Source of the DNA: Planctomycetota bacterium
Lineage (GTDB): Bacteria; Planctomycetota; J058
Assembly: GCA_023954375.1 (NCBI GenBank)
Contig: JAMLIC010000002.1
Location: 186,001-250,000, forward strand
Direction of reading: 5' to 3'
Length of the DNA stretch: 64,000 nucleotides
The number at the start of each line of letters is the position of its first letter. The stretch's first letter is position 1. Of this stretch, positions 8,344-16,444 are shown piece after piece. The translations under genes were made by a program, and so were the position numbers. A model generated the notes under the pieces. That model saw nothing but the letters and a program-made list of their open reading frames with translations, had not been told where the DNA came from and made no database searches.

Positions 8344-10341
8344 ATGGTCTTCAGGCTGCGGCGCGTGCACGACGCCGTCATCCCGGTCGACAGGGACGCG
8401 GTCGAGCAGGTCCAGGCGATCCTGCGCGCGCAGTTCTCGGGCGTCCCGGAGGACGAGGTCGCGGGCGTGCCGGCGCGCCTCCAGGGGCTCGCGCCCGGCC
8501 GCTTCCGCACGATCCTCCTCGTGGCCGAGCGGTTCGTCGGCGGCCGGCCGGCGGTCGAGGGCTTCTCGCTCGTGTCCCACGACCCGCAGGTCGGCTTCTG
8601 CTTCCTCGACTTCATCGCCACGGCCCGCGGGCTGACCAGCCAGGGGATCGGCGGCGCGCTCTACGAGCACGTGCGCGACGAGGCCCGGGCGCTCGGGGCC
8701 AAGGGTTTGTTCTTCGAGTGCCTGCCCGACGAGCTGCCCGCGGAGCACCCCATGGTCAACGGCGCGAAGCCGGACCGCTCGCCGCTCGTGCGCGCCGACC
8801 GACGGGGCAACGGCGGCGCGCCCCCCGCGACGGCCTCGACGACCCCGCAGCCCGGAGACGGCGGCGCGCCGCGGTCGGGCGAGCCGCGCGCGCTGGCCGG
8901 GGAGGCGGGCGGGGCCGCCGTCGCCGCGACGTCGCTCGCCGCCGCCCCCGCCGCGGCCGCCGAGGCCCGCCAGGCGGCCCCCACGCGGGAGGAGCTCCTG
9001 CGCACCAACGCGGCGCGCCTGCGCTTCTACGAGCACTGGGGGGCGCGGCCGATCATCGGGACGCTCTACCAGCTGCCCACGCCGACGAGCGCCCCGGGGG
9101 CGATGATGCCCCTCCTCGTCTATGACCCGCTCACGGGCGAGCGCCCGCTGCGCCGGGACGTCGCCCGGCAGGTGGTGCGGTCGGTGCTCGAGGGGAAGTA
9201 CGCGAAGATCTGCCCGCCCGAGTACGTGCGGCAGGTCCTCGAGTCGATCAAGGACGACCCGGTCCGGCTGCGCCCGGCGCGCTACGTCCGGCGCTCGACC
9301 GCCTCGCTGCCGCGCTTCCGCGCCGGCCCGCGCGACCTCATCCCGCTCGTGGTCAACGACCGCCACGGGATCCACCACGTGCGCGAGCAGGGCTACGTCG
9401 AGGCGCCGGTGCGGATCAAGAGCATCATGGCCGAGCTCGAGCCGACCGGCGCCTTCGAGCGCATCGAGCCGCGCGAGTGGAGCGACCGGCACATCAAGGC
9501 GGTCCACGACCCGGCGCTCGTCGAGTACCTGCGGCGCGCCTGCGCCGAGGTCCCGGAGGGCGAGTCGGTCTACCCGTACGTCTTCCCCATCCGCAACCCG
9601 GGGCGGCCGCCGCGCGACCTGAGCTACCGCGCCGGCTACTTCTGCATCGACACGTTCACGCCGATCAACAGGAACGCGTTCCCCGCCGCCCGCCGCGCGG
9701 TCGCCTGCGCGCTGACGGCGGCGCGGCTCGTGCTCGAGGGGCGCCGGGTCGCCTACGCGCTCGTGCGGCCGCCCGGGCACCACGCCGAGCGGCGGGTCTT
9801 CGGCGGGTTCTGCTACTTCAACAACGCCGCCGTCGCCGCGCAGCTCCTCTCCGAGCACGGCCCGGTGGCGATCCTGGACGTCGACTACCACCACGGCAAC
9901 GGCCAGCAGGAGATCTTCTGGGAGCGCCAGGACGTGCTCACGATCTCGCTCCACGGCCACCCGCGCTTCGCCTACCCCTTCTTCACCGGCTTCGAGGACG
10001 AGCGCGGCGGCGGCCCGGGCGTCGGGTTCAACCTGAACCTCCCCCTGCCCGAGTCGCAGGACGGGGCGCAGTACCGCAAGGCGCTCGGCCGCGCCCTCGT
10101 CGAGGTGCGCCGGTTCAAGCCCATGTTCCTGGTCGTCTGCCTGGGGCTCGACACGGCCAAGCGCGACCCCACGGGCACCTGGACGCTCGGGGCGCGCGAC
10201 TTCGAGCTCAACGGCCAGCTGATCGGGGAGCTGGGGCTGCCGACGCTCGTCGTGCAGGAGGGCGGCTACCGGACGCGGACGCTCGGGACGAACGCGCGGC
10301 ACTTCTTCCAGGGGCTGCGGGCCGGCGCACAGATGAGGTAG
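8344..10341 (+). CDS. GNAT acetyltransferase-like domain fused to a histone-deacetylase-family deacetylase
   Basis: A 665-aa protein. Residues 1-140 resemble a GNAT fold with the acetyl-CoA loop QGIGGALYEH near residue 100. An Ala/Gly/Pro-rich stretch (about 145-215) splits this fold, which resumes with LRFYEHWGARPIIGTLYQLP. Residues about 320-660 are an arginase-fold deacetylase of the HDAC/acetylpolyamine amidohydrolase type: RPPGHHAE active-site histidines near 476, GGFCYFNNAAVAA, the DVDYHHGNG metal site near 512, and the QEGGY tyrosine. The family removes acetyl groups from lysines or polyamines, using zinc. Putting an acetyl-transfer fold and an acetyl-removing fold in one chain is the oddity; the GNAT half may instead bind substrate. 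The TAG stop lies inside the left end of the inverted-repeat element at 10339. Confidence 0.87.
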   Translation: MVFRLRRVHDAVIPVDRDAVEQVQAILRAQFSGVPEDEVAGVPARLQGLAPGRFRTILLVAERFVGGRPAVEGFSLVSHDPQVGFCFLDFIATARGLTSQGIGGALYEHVRDEARALGAKGLFFECLPDELPAEHPMVNGAKPDRSPLVRADRRGNGGAPPATASTTPQPGDGGAPRSGEPRALAGEAGGAAVAATSLAAAPAAAAEARQAAPTREELLRTNAARLRFYEHWGARPIIGTLYQLPTPTSAPGAMMPLLVYDPLTGERPLRRDVARQVVRSVLEGKYAKICPPEYVRQVLESIKDDPVRLRPARYVRRSTASLPRFRAGPRDLIPLVVNDRHGIHHVREQGYVEAPVRIKSIMAELEPTGAFERIEPREWSDRHIKAVHDPALVEYLRRACAEVPEGESVYPYVFPIRNPGRPPRDLSYRAGYFCIDTFTPINRNAFPAARRAVACALTAARLVLEGRRVAYALVRPPGHHAERRVFGGFCYFNNAAVAAQLLSEHGPVAILDVDYHHGNGQQEIFWERQDVLTISLHGHPRFAYPFFTGFEDERGGGPGVGFNLNLPLPESQDGAQYRKALGRALVEVRRFKPMFLVVCLGLDTAKRDPTGTWTLGARDFELNGQLIGELGLPTLVVQEGGYRTRTLGTNARHFFQGLRAGAQMR

Positions 10342-10651
10342 TGTGATCGACGGCTGCGGCCGCGGAGGCCGAGCGCCAGGGCCTGTCTTCGAACCCGATC
10401 GCCTCGCTGTCCTCTCGCGTCATGCGATGGCCGACTTCGCTGACGCCGATCGCCTCCGAGCACACCTCGCCGCGCCTTCGCAGCGAGAGCCCCAGGCGAG
10501 GCGGAGGAGGGCGAGGTGATGCCGCGCGAAGGCGAGGGAAGGCGGCCTCCTGGCCGCCGACCGAGCCTGAGCGGCCAGGGTGTCGCGCGAAGCGCGACAC
10601 CCTGGCGAACGGCAGCGCCCGCCATCCTCCGCCGCAGCCGCGATCACACTA
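10339..10651. mobile_element. 313-bp inverted-repeat (MITE-like) element
   Basis: The ends are imperfect inverted repeats of 20-21 nt: 10339-10359 (TAGTGTGATCGA then CGGCTGCGG) and 10632-10651 (CCGCAGCCG then CGATCACACTA), differing by one inserted base. Both begin with TA, the target dinucleotide duplicated by IS630/Tc1-mariner transposases. The interior has no credible gene but contains hairpins at 10541-10558 and 10574-10606. It lies between two convergent genes, and the TAG stop codons of both are formed by the TA-G at each end. No transposase is present, so it would be non-autonomous. A large bidirectional terminator or REP-type element is the alternative. Confidence 0.6.
10574..10606. 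repeat. 15-bp perfect hairpin inside the element
   Basis: Arms GCCAGGGTGTCGCGC and GCGCGACACCCTGGC enclose a GAA loop. A second hairpin (GGCGGCC TCCT GGCCGCC, 10541-10558) is close by. Such stems could fold in RNA or single-stranded DNA. Confidence 0.7.
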
Positions 10652-11338
10652 GACCACCCGCACCGCGCCGTCCTCCCCCCGCGCCAGCCGCGCCGCGGCC
10701 GGGAGGAAGCGGCCCGCCTCGAGGAAGGCGAGGACGTTGTCGTGCACGGCGCGGGCGTTCATGATGAACGTGTGCACGTGCGGCACGAGGATCCAGTCGC
10801 GCGCCTCGGGCAGGAAGGTCTCGCGCACGCAGACGATCAGGTCGTTGTCCTCGGGGAGCCAGGGGCCGTAGCCGCGCGCGCCGCCGCGGCCGCCGGCGAT
10901 GACGCCCACCTCGACGCCGGCCAGGGCCGGGGCGACGAAGCGGGCCGCGCTCACGCCGAGGTCGTCGAGCGCGACGCCGAGGACGCCGCGCGCGAGGACC
11001 ACGCCGCGCAGGGCCTCGGCCAGGCGGGCGCCCTGGTTGGGCGGGGCGAGCTGCACGAGGCGCGCGCCGCGGCGCGGGCGCGCGGCGAGGTAGGCCCGGG
11101 CGAGGATCCCGCCCAGGCTGTGGGTGACGAAGTGCACCGGCCCCTCGACGCCCGCGAGGGCCTCGTCGAGGCGCGCGGCGACCCGCGCGGCCGTGTCGGC
11201 GACCGGCCGCCGGGCGCCGGCGTAGCCCACGTTCAGCGCCGACAGCCCCGCGCGCTCGAGGCGCCGGGCGAGCGGCCGCATGGCCAGGGGCGAGCGCCCG
11301 AGCCCGTGCAGGAGGACGACCGTCGCGGGCGGCGTCAC
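10649..11338 (-). CDS. Alpha/beta-hydrolase (esterase/lipase-like)
   Basis: A 229-aa protein. TVVLLHGLGRS gives the oxyanion-hole HG motif and THSLGGILAR the nucleophile elbow with Ser. Likely acid and histidine lie in PEDNDLIV and LVPHVHTFIM near the end. This fits the triacylglycerol lipase / PGAP1-like esterase group. There is no signal peptide with this start. The GTG at 11338 overlaps the zinc-ribbon stop by 4 nt (GTGA), implying translational coupling. It is the last gene of the FHA-pseudokinase operon, and its TAG stop falls in the right end of the inverted-repeat element, so the native C-terminus may have been altered. The substrate is unknown. Confidence 0.8.
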   Translation of the reverse strand: MTPPATVVLLHGLGRSPLAMRPLARRLERAGLSALNVGYAGARRPVADTAARVAARLDEALAGVEGPVHFVTHSLGGILARAYLAARPRRGARLVQLAPPNQGARLAEALRGVVLARGVLGVALDDLGVSAARFVAPALAGVEVGVIAGGRGGARGYGPWLPEDNDLIVCVRETFLPEARDWILVPHVHTFIMNARAVHDNVLAFLEAGRFLPAAARLARGEDGAVRVV

Positions 11339-11649
11339 CGGTACTCGAAGCACACGGCGCAGTAGACGGGCCGCACGTCGCTCGGCTCGAAGGGCACGCG
11401 CGTGAGCGCGCCGCACGCCCCGCACTGGGCCTCGTGCAGGGGGCGGCCCTTCGGGTCGCGCGGCGGCGCGGGCGGCGGCGCCGGGCGGGGGAGCCGCTCG
11501 CTCGGGGGGCGGCCGGCGGCCCGCCGGGCCGCCCGGCACGGGCGGCAGCGGCGCGGCGGCTCGAAGCCGTCGCGGGCGTAGCGCTCCTGCTCGGCGTCCT
11601 CGAAGAGGAACGGCCGGCCGCACTCCTTGCAGACGAGCTCCTGGGGCAC
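11335..11649 (-). CDS. Small double zinc-ribbon protein
   Basis: A 104-aa protein with Cys pairs arranged as two zinc ribbons: CKECGRPF...CRPCR in the first half and CGACGAL...CAVCFEY at the end, joined by a Pro/Arg-rich linker. The first part resembles the short CxECGxxFxF zinc-ribbon proteins of bacteria, whose role is not established. Starts at GTG 11649, 4 nt after the Cys-cluster gene, and overlaps the hydrolase by 4 nt. It probably binds metal, nucleic acid or a protein partner; nothing in the sequence decides. Confidence 0.72.
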   Translation of the reverse strand: MPQELVCKECGRPFLFEDAEQERYARDGFEPPRRCRPCRAARRAAGRPPSERLPRPAPPPAPPRDPKGRPLHEAQCGACGALTRVPFEPSDVRPVYCAVCFEYR

Positions 11650-11653
11650 GCGC

Positions 11654-12991
11654 TCAGCCCTCGCCGCCCGGCGCCACCTCGCCGGCGCACCAGGGCAGGT
11701 GCGCCAGCGACGCCTCGACGTCGCCCAGCAGGCGCGCGCGCACGCGCCCGATCACGCCGCCCGTCCAGGGGACGCGCCCGAAGTTCCAGTCCGCGGTGCG
11801 CAGCGCCGACGCGTAGTCGTCGCGCGTCAGCGCCTCGCCGCCGCGCGCCACGCAGGCCGCGCGCGCCAGCAGGAGGACCACCGGCACCTGCCGGAAGAGG
11901 AGCCCCAGGGCGGGGAGGACCTCGGGCACCAGGAAGCTCGGGTCGAGGATCGTGCGCGCCGACAGGTGCGCGACGAGGTAGCGCGTCAGGGCGCCGTCGG
12001 CCTCCGGGCTGGCGAGGTCGGCCGCCGGGGCGGCCCGGCGCGCGTCGCCGAGCGTGACGCGGCGGTCGCGCCCCACGCAGGTGACGGCGCCGTTGCCGGC
12101 CATGAAGGCCAGCCCGGCGAGGAGGTTGCCGACGCGGCGGCTGGTGCGGCGGACCACGCCCGCCGAGAGGAGGGCGGCCGCGTCGCGGCGCACCGTGAGG
12201 GCGAGGACCTGCCGGAACAGGAGCCGCTCGGGGAAGGTCGGGCCGCCGCCGCGCGGGCGCAGGAGCCCGCGCTGCACCTGCTCGTGGATCCCCGCGGCGA
12301 ACGTGCCCACGAGCTTGCGCGCCGTGTCGCCCTCGAGCGAGGGGAAGGCGGAGCTCGAGAGGAGCCCGACGAACTTCACCGCGGCGAGGAGCCGCTCGGG
12401 GAGCGGGCGCCCCGCGTCCTCGAGCTCCCTGACGAGGAGGTCGAGGACCAGCTCGACCTCGGCCCGCCCGTAAGCGTGGCGCGGGTCGAAGCGCAGCGGC
12501 GTCCCGCGCGCCGGGAGCGGGCCCGCCGCCTCGAGCTCCTCGAGCAGCTCGTCGAGGCCGCGCCGGCGCGCGGAGACCGGCTCCCCGTCGCCGGCGGCGA
12601 TCGAGGAGCAGGCGAAGCTGGCGCCCACGTGCGGGCGGCCGTCGGCGGCGCCGCCCATGAAGCTGAAGGGGAAGAGCCGGCAGGCCAGCGGCTTCTCCGC
12701 CTCGCCGAGGTGGCGGTGCATCTCGCAGAGGGCGTCCGGGCCGAGGAACAGGCACGTCCCGTCGGGCTTGCGCCGCAGGAACTGGCCGCGGACGCCGCGG
12801 TGGGTGGAGAACTCGTGCACCCGCTCCGGCCGGCCGAGCACGGGGGTCCAGTCGCGCGCGTCGTAGCGGGCGACCTCGGCCGGGGAGAGCGAGACCGGGA
12901 AGTCGCGGCAGCAGTCGCCGCACTGCCGGCAGTGGAAGCGCAGGCCCTTGGCCATGACCAGGCGGCGCGCCGCGGAGCGGGCGCGGGTCAC
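11654..12991 (-). CDS. YkgJ-type cysteine-cluster protein
   Basis: A 445-aa protein. The N-terminal third has the CxxCxxCC signature CRQCGDCCRDFPV, followed by CLFLGPDALCEMH and KPLACRLFPFSF. This is the pattern of the YkgJ/zinc-or-iron-chelating domain family (UPF0153). About 300 residues of helical sequence of unknown function follow, longer than typical YkgJ proteins (100-250 aa). The GTG at 12991 is preferred because it overlaps the upstream stop as GTGA; ATG 12955 (MAKGLRFHCRQC) is the alternative. Biochemistry of the family is poorly known; metal-cluster binding is inferred from the cysteines. Confidence 0.78.
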   Translation of the reverse strand: MTRARSAARRLVMAKGLRFHCRQCGDCCRDFPVSLSPAEVARYDARDWTPVLGRPERVHEFSTHRGVRGQFLRRKPDGTCLFLGPDALCEMHRHLGEAEKPLACRLFPFSFMGGAADGRPHVGASFACSSIAAGDGEPVSARRRGLDELLEELEAAGPLPARGTPLRFDPRHAYGRAEVELVLDLLVRELEDAGRPLPERLLAAVKFVGLLSSSAFPSLEGDTARKLVGTFAAGIHEQVQRGLLRPRGGGPTFPERLLFRQVLALTVRRDAAALLSAGVVRRTSRRVGNLLAGLAFMAGNGAVTCVGRDRRVTLGDARRAAPAADLASPEADGALTRYLVAHLSARTILDPSFLVPEVLPALGLLFRQVPVVLLLARAACVARGGEALTRDDYASALRTADWNFGRVPWTGGVIGRVRARLLGDVEASLAHLPWCAGEVAPGGEG

Positions 12992-14409
12992 GCCCGGCTC
13001 CGCGACGGCGCCTGCGGCGCGCGAGGAGGCGCCCCGGCGCGCGCGAGCATGGCCTGGCAGGCGCGGACCTCGTGGAGCAGCGCCGCGCCATCGACGTGGC
13101 GGTCGGCGGGGACCTTCGCCATGGCCCGGCGCACGAGCGGCCAGAGCGGGGCCGCGGCGCCCTCGAGCGGCGGCGGGTCGTCGCGCAGGATCCGCGTGGC
13201 GACCTCGACCGCCGTGCGCCCCGTGAACGGCGGCGCGCCGGCGGCGCAGGCGTAGAGGGTCGCGCCGAGCGCGTAGACGTCGGCGCGCGGGTCGGCCCCG
13301 GGGCGCTCCTCGAGCAGCTCCGGGGGCACGAACGCCAGCCCCTCGAGCGGCAGGTCGATGAAGCTCGTGTCGCCGGCGCGGGCCTGGCCGGGGCCCGTGG
13401 CCAGGCCGAAGTCGCCCAGCTTGTAGGCCTCCATCTCGGGCGCGTAGAGGACGTTGCTCGGCTTCACGTTGCGATGGACGACCTCGTGCGCGTGGGCGTA
13501 GGCGAGGGCCCGGGCGACCGCCTCCCCGACGCGCAGGGTCGCGTCGGGCGTGAGCGCGCCGCCCTCGAGCAGGTCGGCCAGGCTGCCGCCGCCGAGGTAC
13601 TCCATGACGATCACGCGCAGGGTCCCGCGCGTGATGACGTCGTGGATCGTGACGATGTTCGGGTGGGGGAGGCGGGCGATCGCCTTCGCCTCGCGGACGA
13701 AGCGCTCCACGTCCCGCTCGCGCCCGGGCCCGCGGGCGAGGAGCACCTTGAGCGCCACCGGGCGGTCGAGCGACGCCTGCTGCGCGCGGTAGACCGCCAC
13801 GCCCGCCCGGCTGCGCCCCCCGAGGCGGGCCTCGATCCGGTAGCCCGGAAGCACCTCCCGGAGGGCGCGGCGCTGGGGCGCGGCCGGCGGCGGCGCGGAG
13901 GCCGGCGGGGCGGCGTCGTCCTCCTCGCCCTCGTCCTCCTCGGGGTCGTCGGGGTCGTCGGGGTCGTCGTCGGCCTCGCCCGGCTCGGGGTCGCGGGCCG
14001 CCGGGGCGAGGTCGCCCTCGGCCGAGACCTGCGACGCGTCGGCGAGGGAGTCCTCGAGCGCGCCGGCGTCGCTCGCCGGCGACCGCTCCCAGCGCGCGCG
14101 CTCATCGGGCGCCTCGATGAGGACCCGGATGCGCGTCTCGCCCAGCTGGATCTCGTCCTGGTCGGCGAGCGCGCGGCTCCCGTCCACCCGGTCGCCGTTG
14201 ACGAAGGTGCCGTTCCCGCTGTTGTTGTCGCGGAGGACGAGCCCGTCGGCCGTCACGTCGACGCGGAAGTGCACCCGCGACGCCTGCGGGTCGCGCACGC
14301 GGATGTGGTTCGTCGCCGCGCGGCCGACGAAGATCGTCGGCACGCCCGGAGAGGCGGAGATCCCCTTCCCCGCCTCGCGACCCGTCAGGACGTACAGCTC
14401 GGCCAGCAT
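12988..14409 (-). CDS. FHA-domain pseudokinase
   Basis: A 473-aa protein. Residues 5-98 are an FHA domain: IFVGRAATNHIRV (G29-R30), S44RVHF and NNSGNGTFVNG, which binds phosphothreonine. An acidic linker (about 115-175, DDDPDDPDDPEEDEGEEDD) follows. Residues 190-455 are a protein-kinase fold with K221 and DFG (333-335) kept. The catalytic HRD is HRN (H312-R313-N314), the glycine loop is degenerate (LGGRSRAGVAV) and APE reads PPE. Loss of the catalytic Asp argues for little or no phosphotransfer and a scaffold or sensor role. It heads an operon with Cys-cluster, zinc-ribbon and hydrolase genes. A TAGAAT box 9 nt upstream suggests a leaderless message. Confidence 0.85.
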   Translation of the reverse strand: MLAELYVLTGREAGKGISASPGVPTIFVGRAATNHIRVRDPQASRVHFRVDVTADGLVLRDNNSGNGTFVNGDRVDGSRALADQDEIQLGETRIRVLIEAPDERARWERSPASDAGALEDSLADASQVSAEGDLAPAARDPEPGEADDDPDDPDDPEEDEGEEDDAAPPASAPPPAAPQRRALREVLPGYRIEARLGGRSRAGVAVYRAQQASLDRPVALKVLLARGPGRERDVERFVREAKAIARLPHPNIVTIHDVITRGTLRVIVMEYLGGGSLADLLEGGALTPDATLRVGEAVARALAYAHAHEVVHRNVKPSNVLYAPEMEAYKLGDFGLATGPGQARAGDTSFIDLPLEGLAFVPPELLEERPGADPRADVYALGATLYACAAGAPPFTGRTAVEVATRILRDDPPPLEGAAAPLWPLVRRAMAKVPADRHVDGAALLHEVRACQAMLARAGAPPRAPQAPSRSRA

Positions 14410-14418
14410 CGACCCCGC

Positions 14419-14424
14419 ATTCTA
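14419..14424 (-). promoter_or_regulatory. -10 box TAGAAT of the FHA-pseudokinase operon
   Basis: TAGAAT on the minus strand, exactly 9 nt before the ATG at 14409. No Shine-Dalgarno and no clear -35. The same box and 9-nt spacing precede the gene at 21042. Confidence 0.5.
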
Positions 14425-14485
14425 CTCGCGCCCGCGGGCGCGTCGCGGGCCTCCGCCGCCGGGCCCCGGCCCGCCCGTCACGGGG

Positions 14486-14515
14486 TTTGCGTGGGGTCCG
14501 GGCGACGACTATAGT
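14486..14515 (+). promoter_or_regulatory. Promoter TTTGCG-N18-TATAGT
   Basis: A -35-like TTTGCG (14486-14491) and -10 TATAGT (14510-14515) separated by 18 bp, 24 bp before the GTG at 14540. AGTGGAGGT (14526-14534) provides a ribosome binding site. It is divergent from the pseudokinase promoter. Confidence 0.5.
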
Positions 14516-14539
14516 CCTCGATCGAAGTGGAGGTCCGGC

Positions 14540-15388
14540 GTGCCCCCCGAGGATGAGCTCTCCGACGAGGTGCCTCTCCGCGACGAGACCGAGGGCGAGC
14601 CGAGCCCGGCCGACCCCGGCGACTCGAGCGTCGACTTCGCGTCCGATGCGGACGTCCCGATCGCGGGCGAGGCCCCGGATGTCGACCCGTACGCCTTCCA
14701 GGACTACGACGGCCCGACCGAGGACCTGAGCGGCGAGCTCGCCGAGGACGCCGGGGCCGAGGCGAGCTACGGCTACGACGCGGCCAGCGAGACCGAGCGG
14801 TTCGACCGCGCGGGGATCGACCCCAGCATGCTGGCCGAGAGCGCGGGCACGCCCGACGAGTCGGGTCAGTACCAGCTCTCGCCCTCCGACTCGAGCGTCG
14901 ATCAGGGGGGCTTCGTCGAGGAGGTCGCGGCGGGCGGCAGCAGCGACGAGCAGCAGGCCTACGAGCCCGCCGCCGCCGCGCCCGACGAGTCGGACGGCGG
15001 CTACGCCTCGCACCACCCCGACATGGATGAGGGCGAGGACCCGGGCCACGTCGCCTTCGGCGGCCATCAGGCGGCCGACGAGGTCCCGGCCGACGCCCAG
15101 GAGGAGGAGGCCCCGGTCGCCCAGGGCTTCTCGGTCGAGGAGGAGGAGGCCCCGGTCGCCCAGGGCTTCTCGGTCGAGGAGGAGGAGGCCCCGGTCGCCC
15201 AGGGCTTCACCGTCGAGGAGGAGGAGGCGCCGCCCCCGGCGCCCACCCGGGCCGCCCCCCCGCCCATGCCCACGCGCAGGCCGGCGGAGGCCGAGAAGGA
15301 CGAGGTCCGGCCGGGCCAGGTGCGCAAGAGCGCCATCGACGAGATGTTCGCCCGGGCGGCCCAGCTCAAGCGCGAGAAGGGTCGCTGA
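14540..15388 (+). CDS. Acidic low-complexity protein with 13-residue repeats
   Basis: A 282-aa protein, strongly acidic and rich in Asp, Glu, Ser, Pro and Ala, predicted to be mostly disordered. It contains spaced DSSVD motifs and three perfect-to-near-perfect EEEAPVAQGF[ST]VE repeats around residues 188-226. A Pro-rich linker and a short basic tail (RKSAIDEMFARAAQLKREKGR, split helix) follow. There is no signal peptide or membrane segment, and no recognised family. The repeats and terminal amphipathic helix suggest a multivalent binding or linker protein, possibly a substrate of the many kinases here; that is inference. Start GTG 14540 has GGAGGT 5 nt upstream. Confidence 0.72.
   Translation: MPPEDELSDEVPLRDETEGEPSPADPGDSSVDFASDADVPIAGEAPDVDPYAFQDYDGPTEDLSGELAEDAGAEASYGYDAASETERFDRAGIDPSMLAESAGTPDESGQYQLSPSDSSVDQGGFVEEVAAGGSSDEQQAYEPAAAAPDESDGGYASHHPDMDEGEDPGHVAFGGHQAADEVPADAQEEEAPVAQGFSVEEEEAPVAQGFSVEEEEAPVAQGFTVEEEEAPPPAPTRAAPPPMPTRRPAEAEKDEVRPGQVRKSAIDEMFARAAQLKREKGR
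15101..15217 (+). repeat. Three 39-bp tandem repeats within the acidic-protein gene
   Basis: Units 15101-15139, 15140-15178 and 15179-15217 are nearly identical; a fourth, partial unit begins at 15218. Each encodes EEEAPVAQGFSVE (FTVE in the third). The near-identity at DNA level implies recent duplication. Confidence 0.85.
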
Positions 15389-15451
15389 CCGTCCCTCCCG
15401 CCGTCACGCCTCGTCCCGTGCGAGGTCACCGCCACGTCATCAGGTAGGCGG

Positions 15452-15481
15452 TTGACCTCTTGGGCGGGAAGCTCTTAGAAT
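15452..15481 (+). promoter_or_regulatory. Sigma70-like promoter TTGACC-N18-TAGAAT
   Basis: TTGACC (15452-15457) and TAGAAT (15476-15481) with an 18-bp spacer form the best -35/-10 pair in the window. About 80 nt of leader precede the coiled-coil gene at 15569. The rest of the 180-bp gap shows nothing else. Confidence 0.65.
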
Positions 15482-15568
15482 GCGCAACCACGCCACGGGA
15501 GCGCGCGCGCAACGCCCGACCGAGCGGTCTTCAGGCTGCCGGTTTCGACGAAGAGGTTCGATCCCCGC

Positions 15569-16435
15569 ATGAGTCTCCTCGCGAAGATCTTCATCGTCAT
15601 CCAGACCGTGCTGGTCATGGTCTACCTGGGCATGACGGCGACCCTGTATCAGCATCGCCGTGACTGGCGCACGAGCTATCAGAAGCTCAAGACGCGCTAC
15701 ACGACGATGGTCAGCCGCTCCCAGAAGGAGATCCAGGCCCTGCGCACCTTCGTGATCGCCAAGGACGAGCTCGTCGCGTCCAAGGAGCGCGAGGTCCGCA
15801 GCCTGAAGACGTCGCTCGACCAGCAGGTCGCCCTCGCGCAGCGCAACAACCAGCTGCTGCAGGAGAAGACGGTCGAGTTCAACCAGCTCAACCAGAACAT
15901 GACGCGCCTCAGCCAGCGGCTGGAGGAGGCGCTGCAGTTCAACCGCCAGCTCAACGACCGAAAGTCGGAGCTGGAGGGGCTGCTCGAGGTGGCGACGAAC
16001 CGCCGCGCCACGGCCGAGGGCCAGGTGGCGCGCCTCACGACGCTCACCACGAGCCTCGAGCAGGACCTCGCCGACCTGCGCGGCCAGTTCGCCGACACCC
16101 GCCGGCAGCTGCGCGAGAAGGAGCTCCTGATCTCCATGGCGCAGGGCGCCGGCGTCGACTTCGAGCTGCTCGTGCCCGGGCCGCCGGTCCCGGCGATCGA
16201 CGGCAACGTCGTCGCGGTCAAGACCGACGTGAGCCCGCCGCTCGTGCTGCTCTCGGTGGGCCTCGACGACAAGGTCGAGCGCGGCTTCCACTTCTCGATC
16301 TACCGCGGCACGAAGTTCATCGGCAAGGTGGTGGTCGAGCGCGTCCTGCGCGACAGCGCCGGCTGCCGGGTCCTGTTCACCGCCGACGGCGCGCAGATCC
16401 AGCCGGGCGACAACGCCGCCACGCGGCTGCAGTGA
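15569..16435 (+). CDS. Membrane-anchored coiled-coil protein
   Basis: A 288-aa protein. One N-terminal membrane segment (about residues 5-27, LLAKIFIVIQTVLVMVYLGM) is followed by a long coiled coil (about 38-192) rich in Gln, Leu, Glu and Arg. A beta-rich end domain (about 200-288) contains LLSVGLDDKVERGFHFSIYRG and KVVVERVLRDSAG. The overall plan (anchor, coiled coil, beta domain) recalls MreC-type envelope proteins, but sequence similarity is not evident to me. It probably faces the periplasm and may organise the envelope. The next gene lies 9 bp downstream and also encodes a membrane protein, so the two are likely partners. Confidence 0.75.
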   Translation: MSLLAKIFIVIQTVLVMVYLGMTATLYQHRRDWRTSYQKLKTRYTTMVSRSQKEIQALRTFVIAKDELVASKEREVRSLKTSLDQQVALAQRNNQLLQEKTVEFNQLNQNMTRLSQRLEEALQFNRQLNDRKSELEGLLEVATNRRATAEGQVARLTTLTTSLEQDLADLRGQFADTRRQLREKELLISMAQGAGVDFELLVPGPPVPAIDGNVVAVKTDVSPPLVLLSVGLDDKVERGFHFSIYRGTKFIGKVVVERVLRDSAGCRVLFTADGAQIQPGDNAATRLQ

Positions 16436-16444
16436 GGTAGGCGC

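Noticed and set aside
10644..13091. An 815-codon minus-strand frame through the hydrolase, zinc-ribbon and Cys-cluster genes
   Set aside because: Nearly all Arg/Gly/Pro/Ala; three real genes with recognisable motifs occupy the same strand in another frame.
15101..15217. The 39-bp tandem repeats as a CRISPR-like array
   Set aside because: Units are contiguous, without spacers, and lie in frame inside a protein-coding gene.
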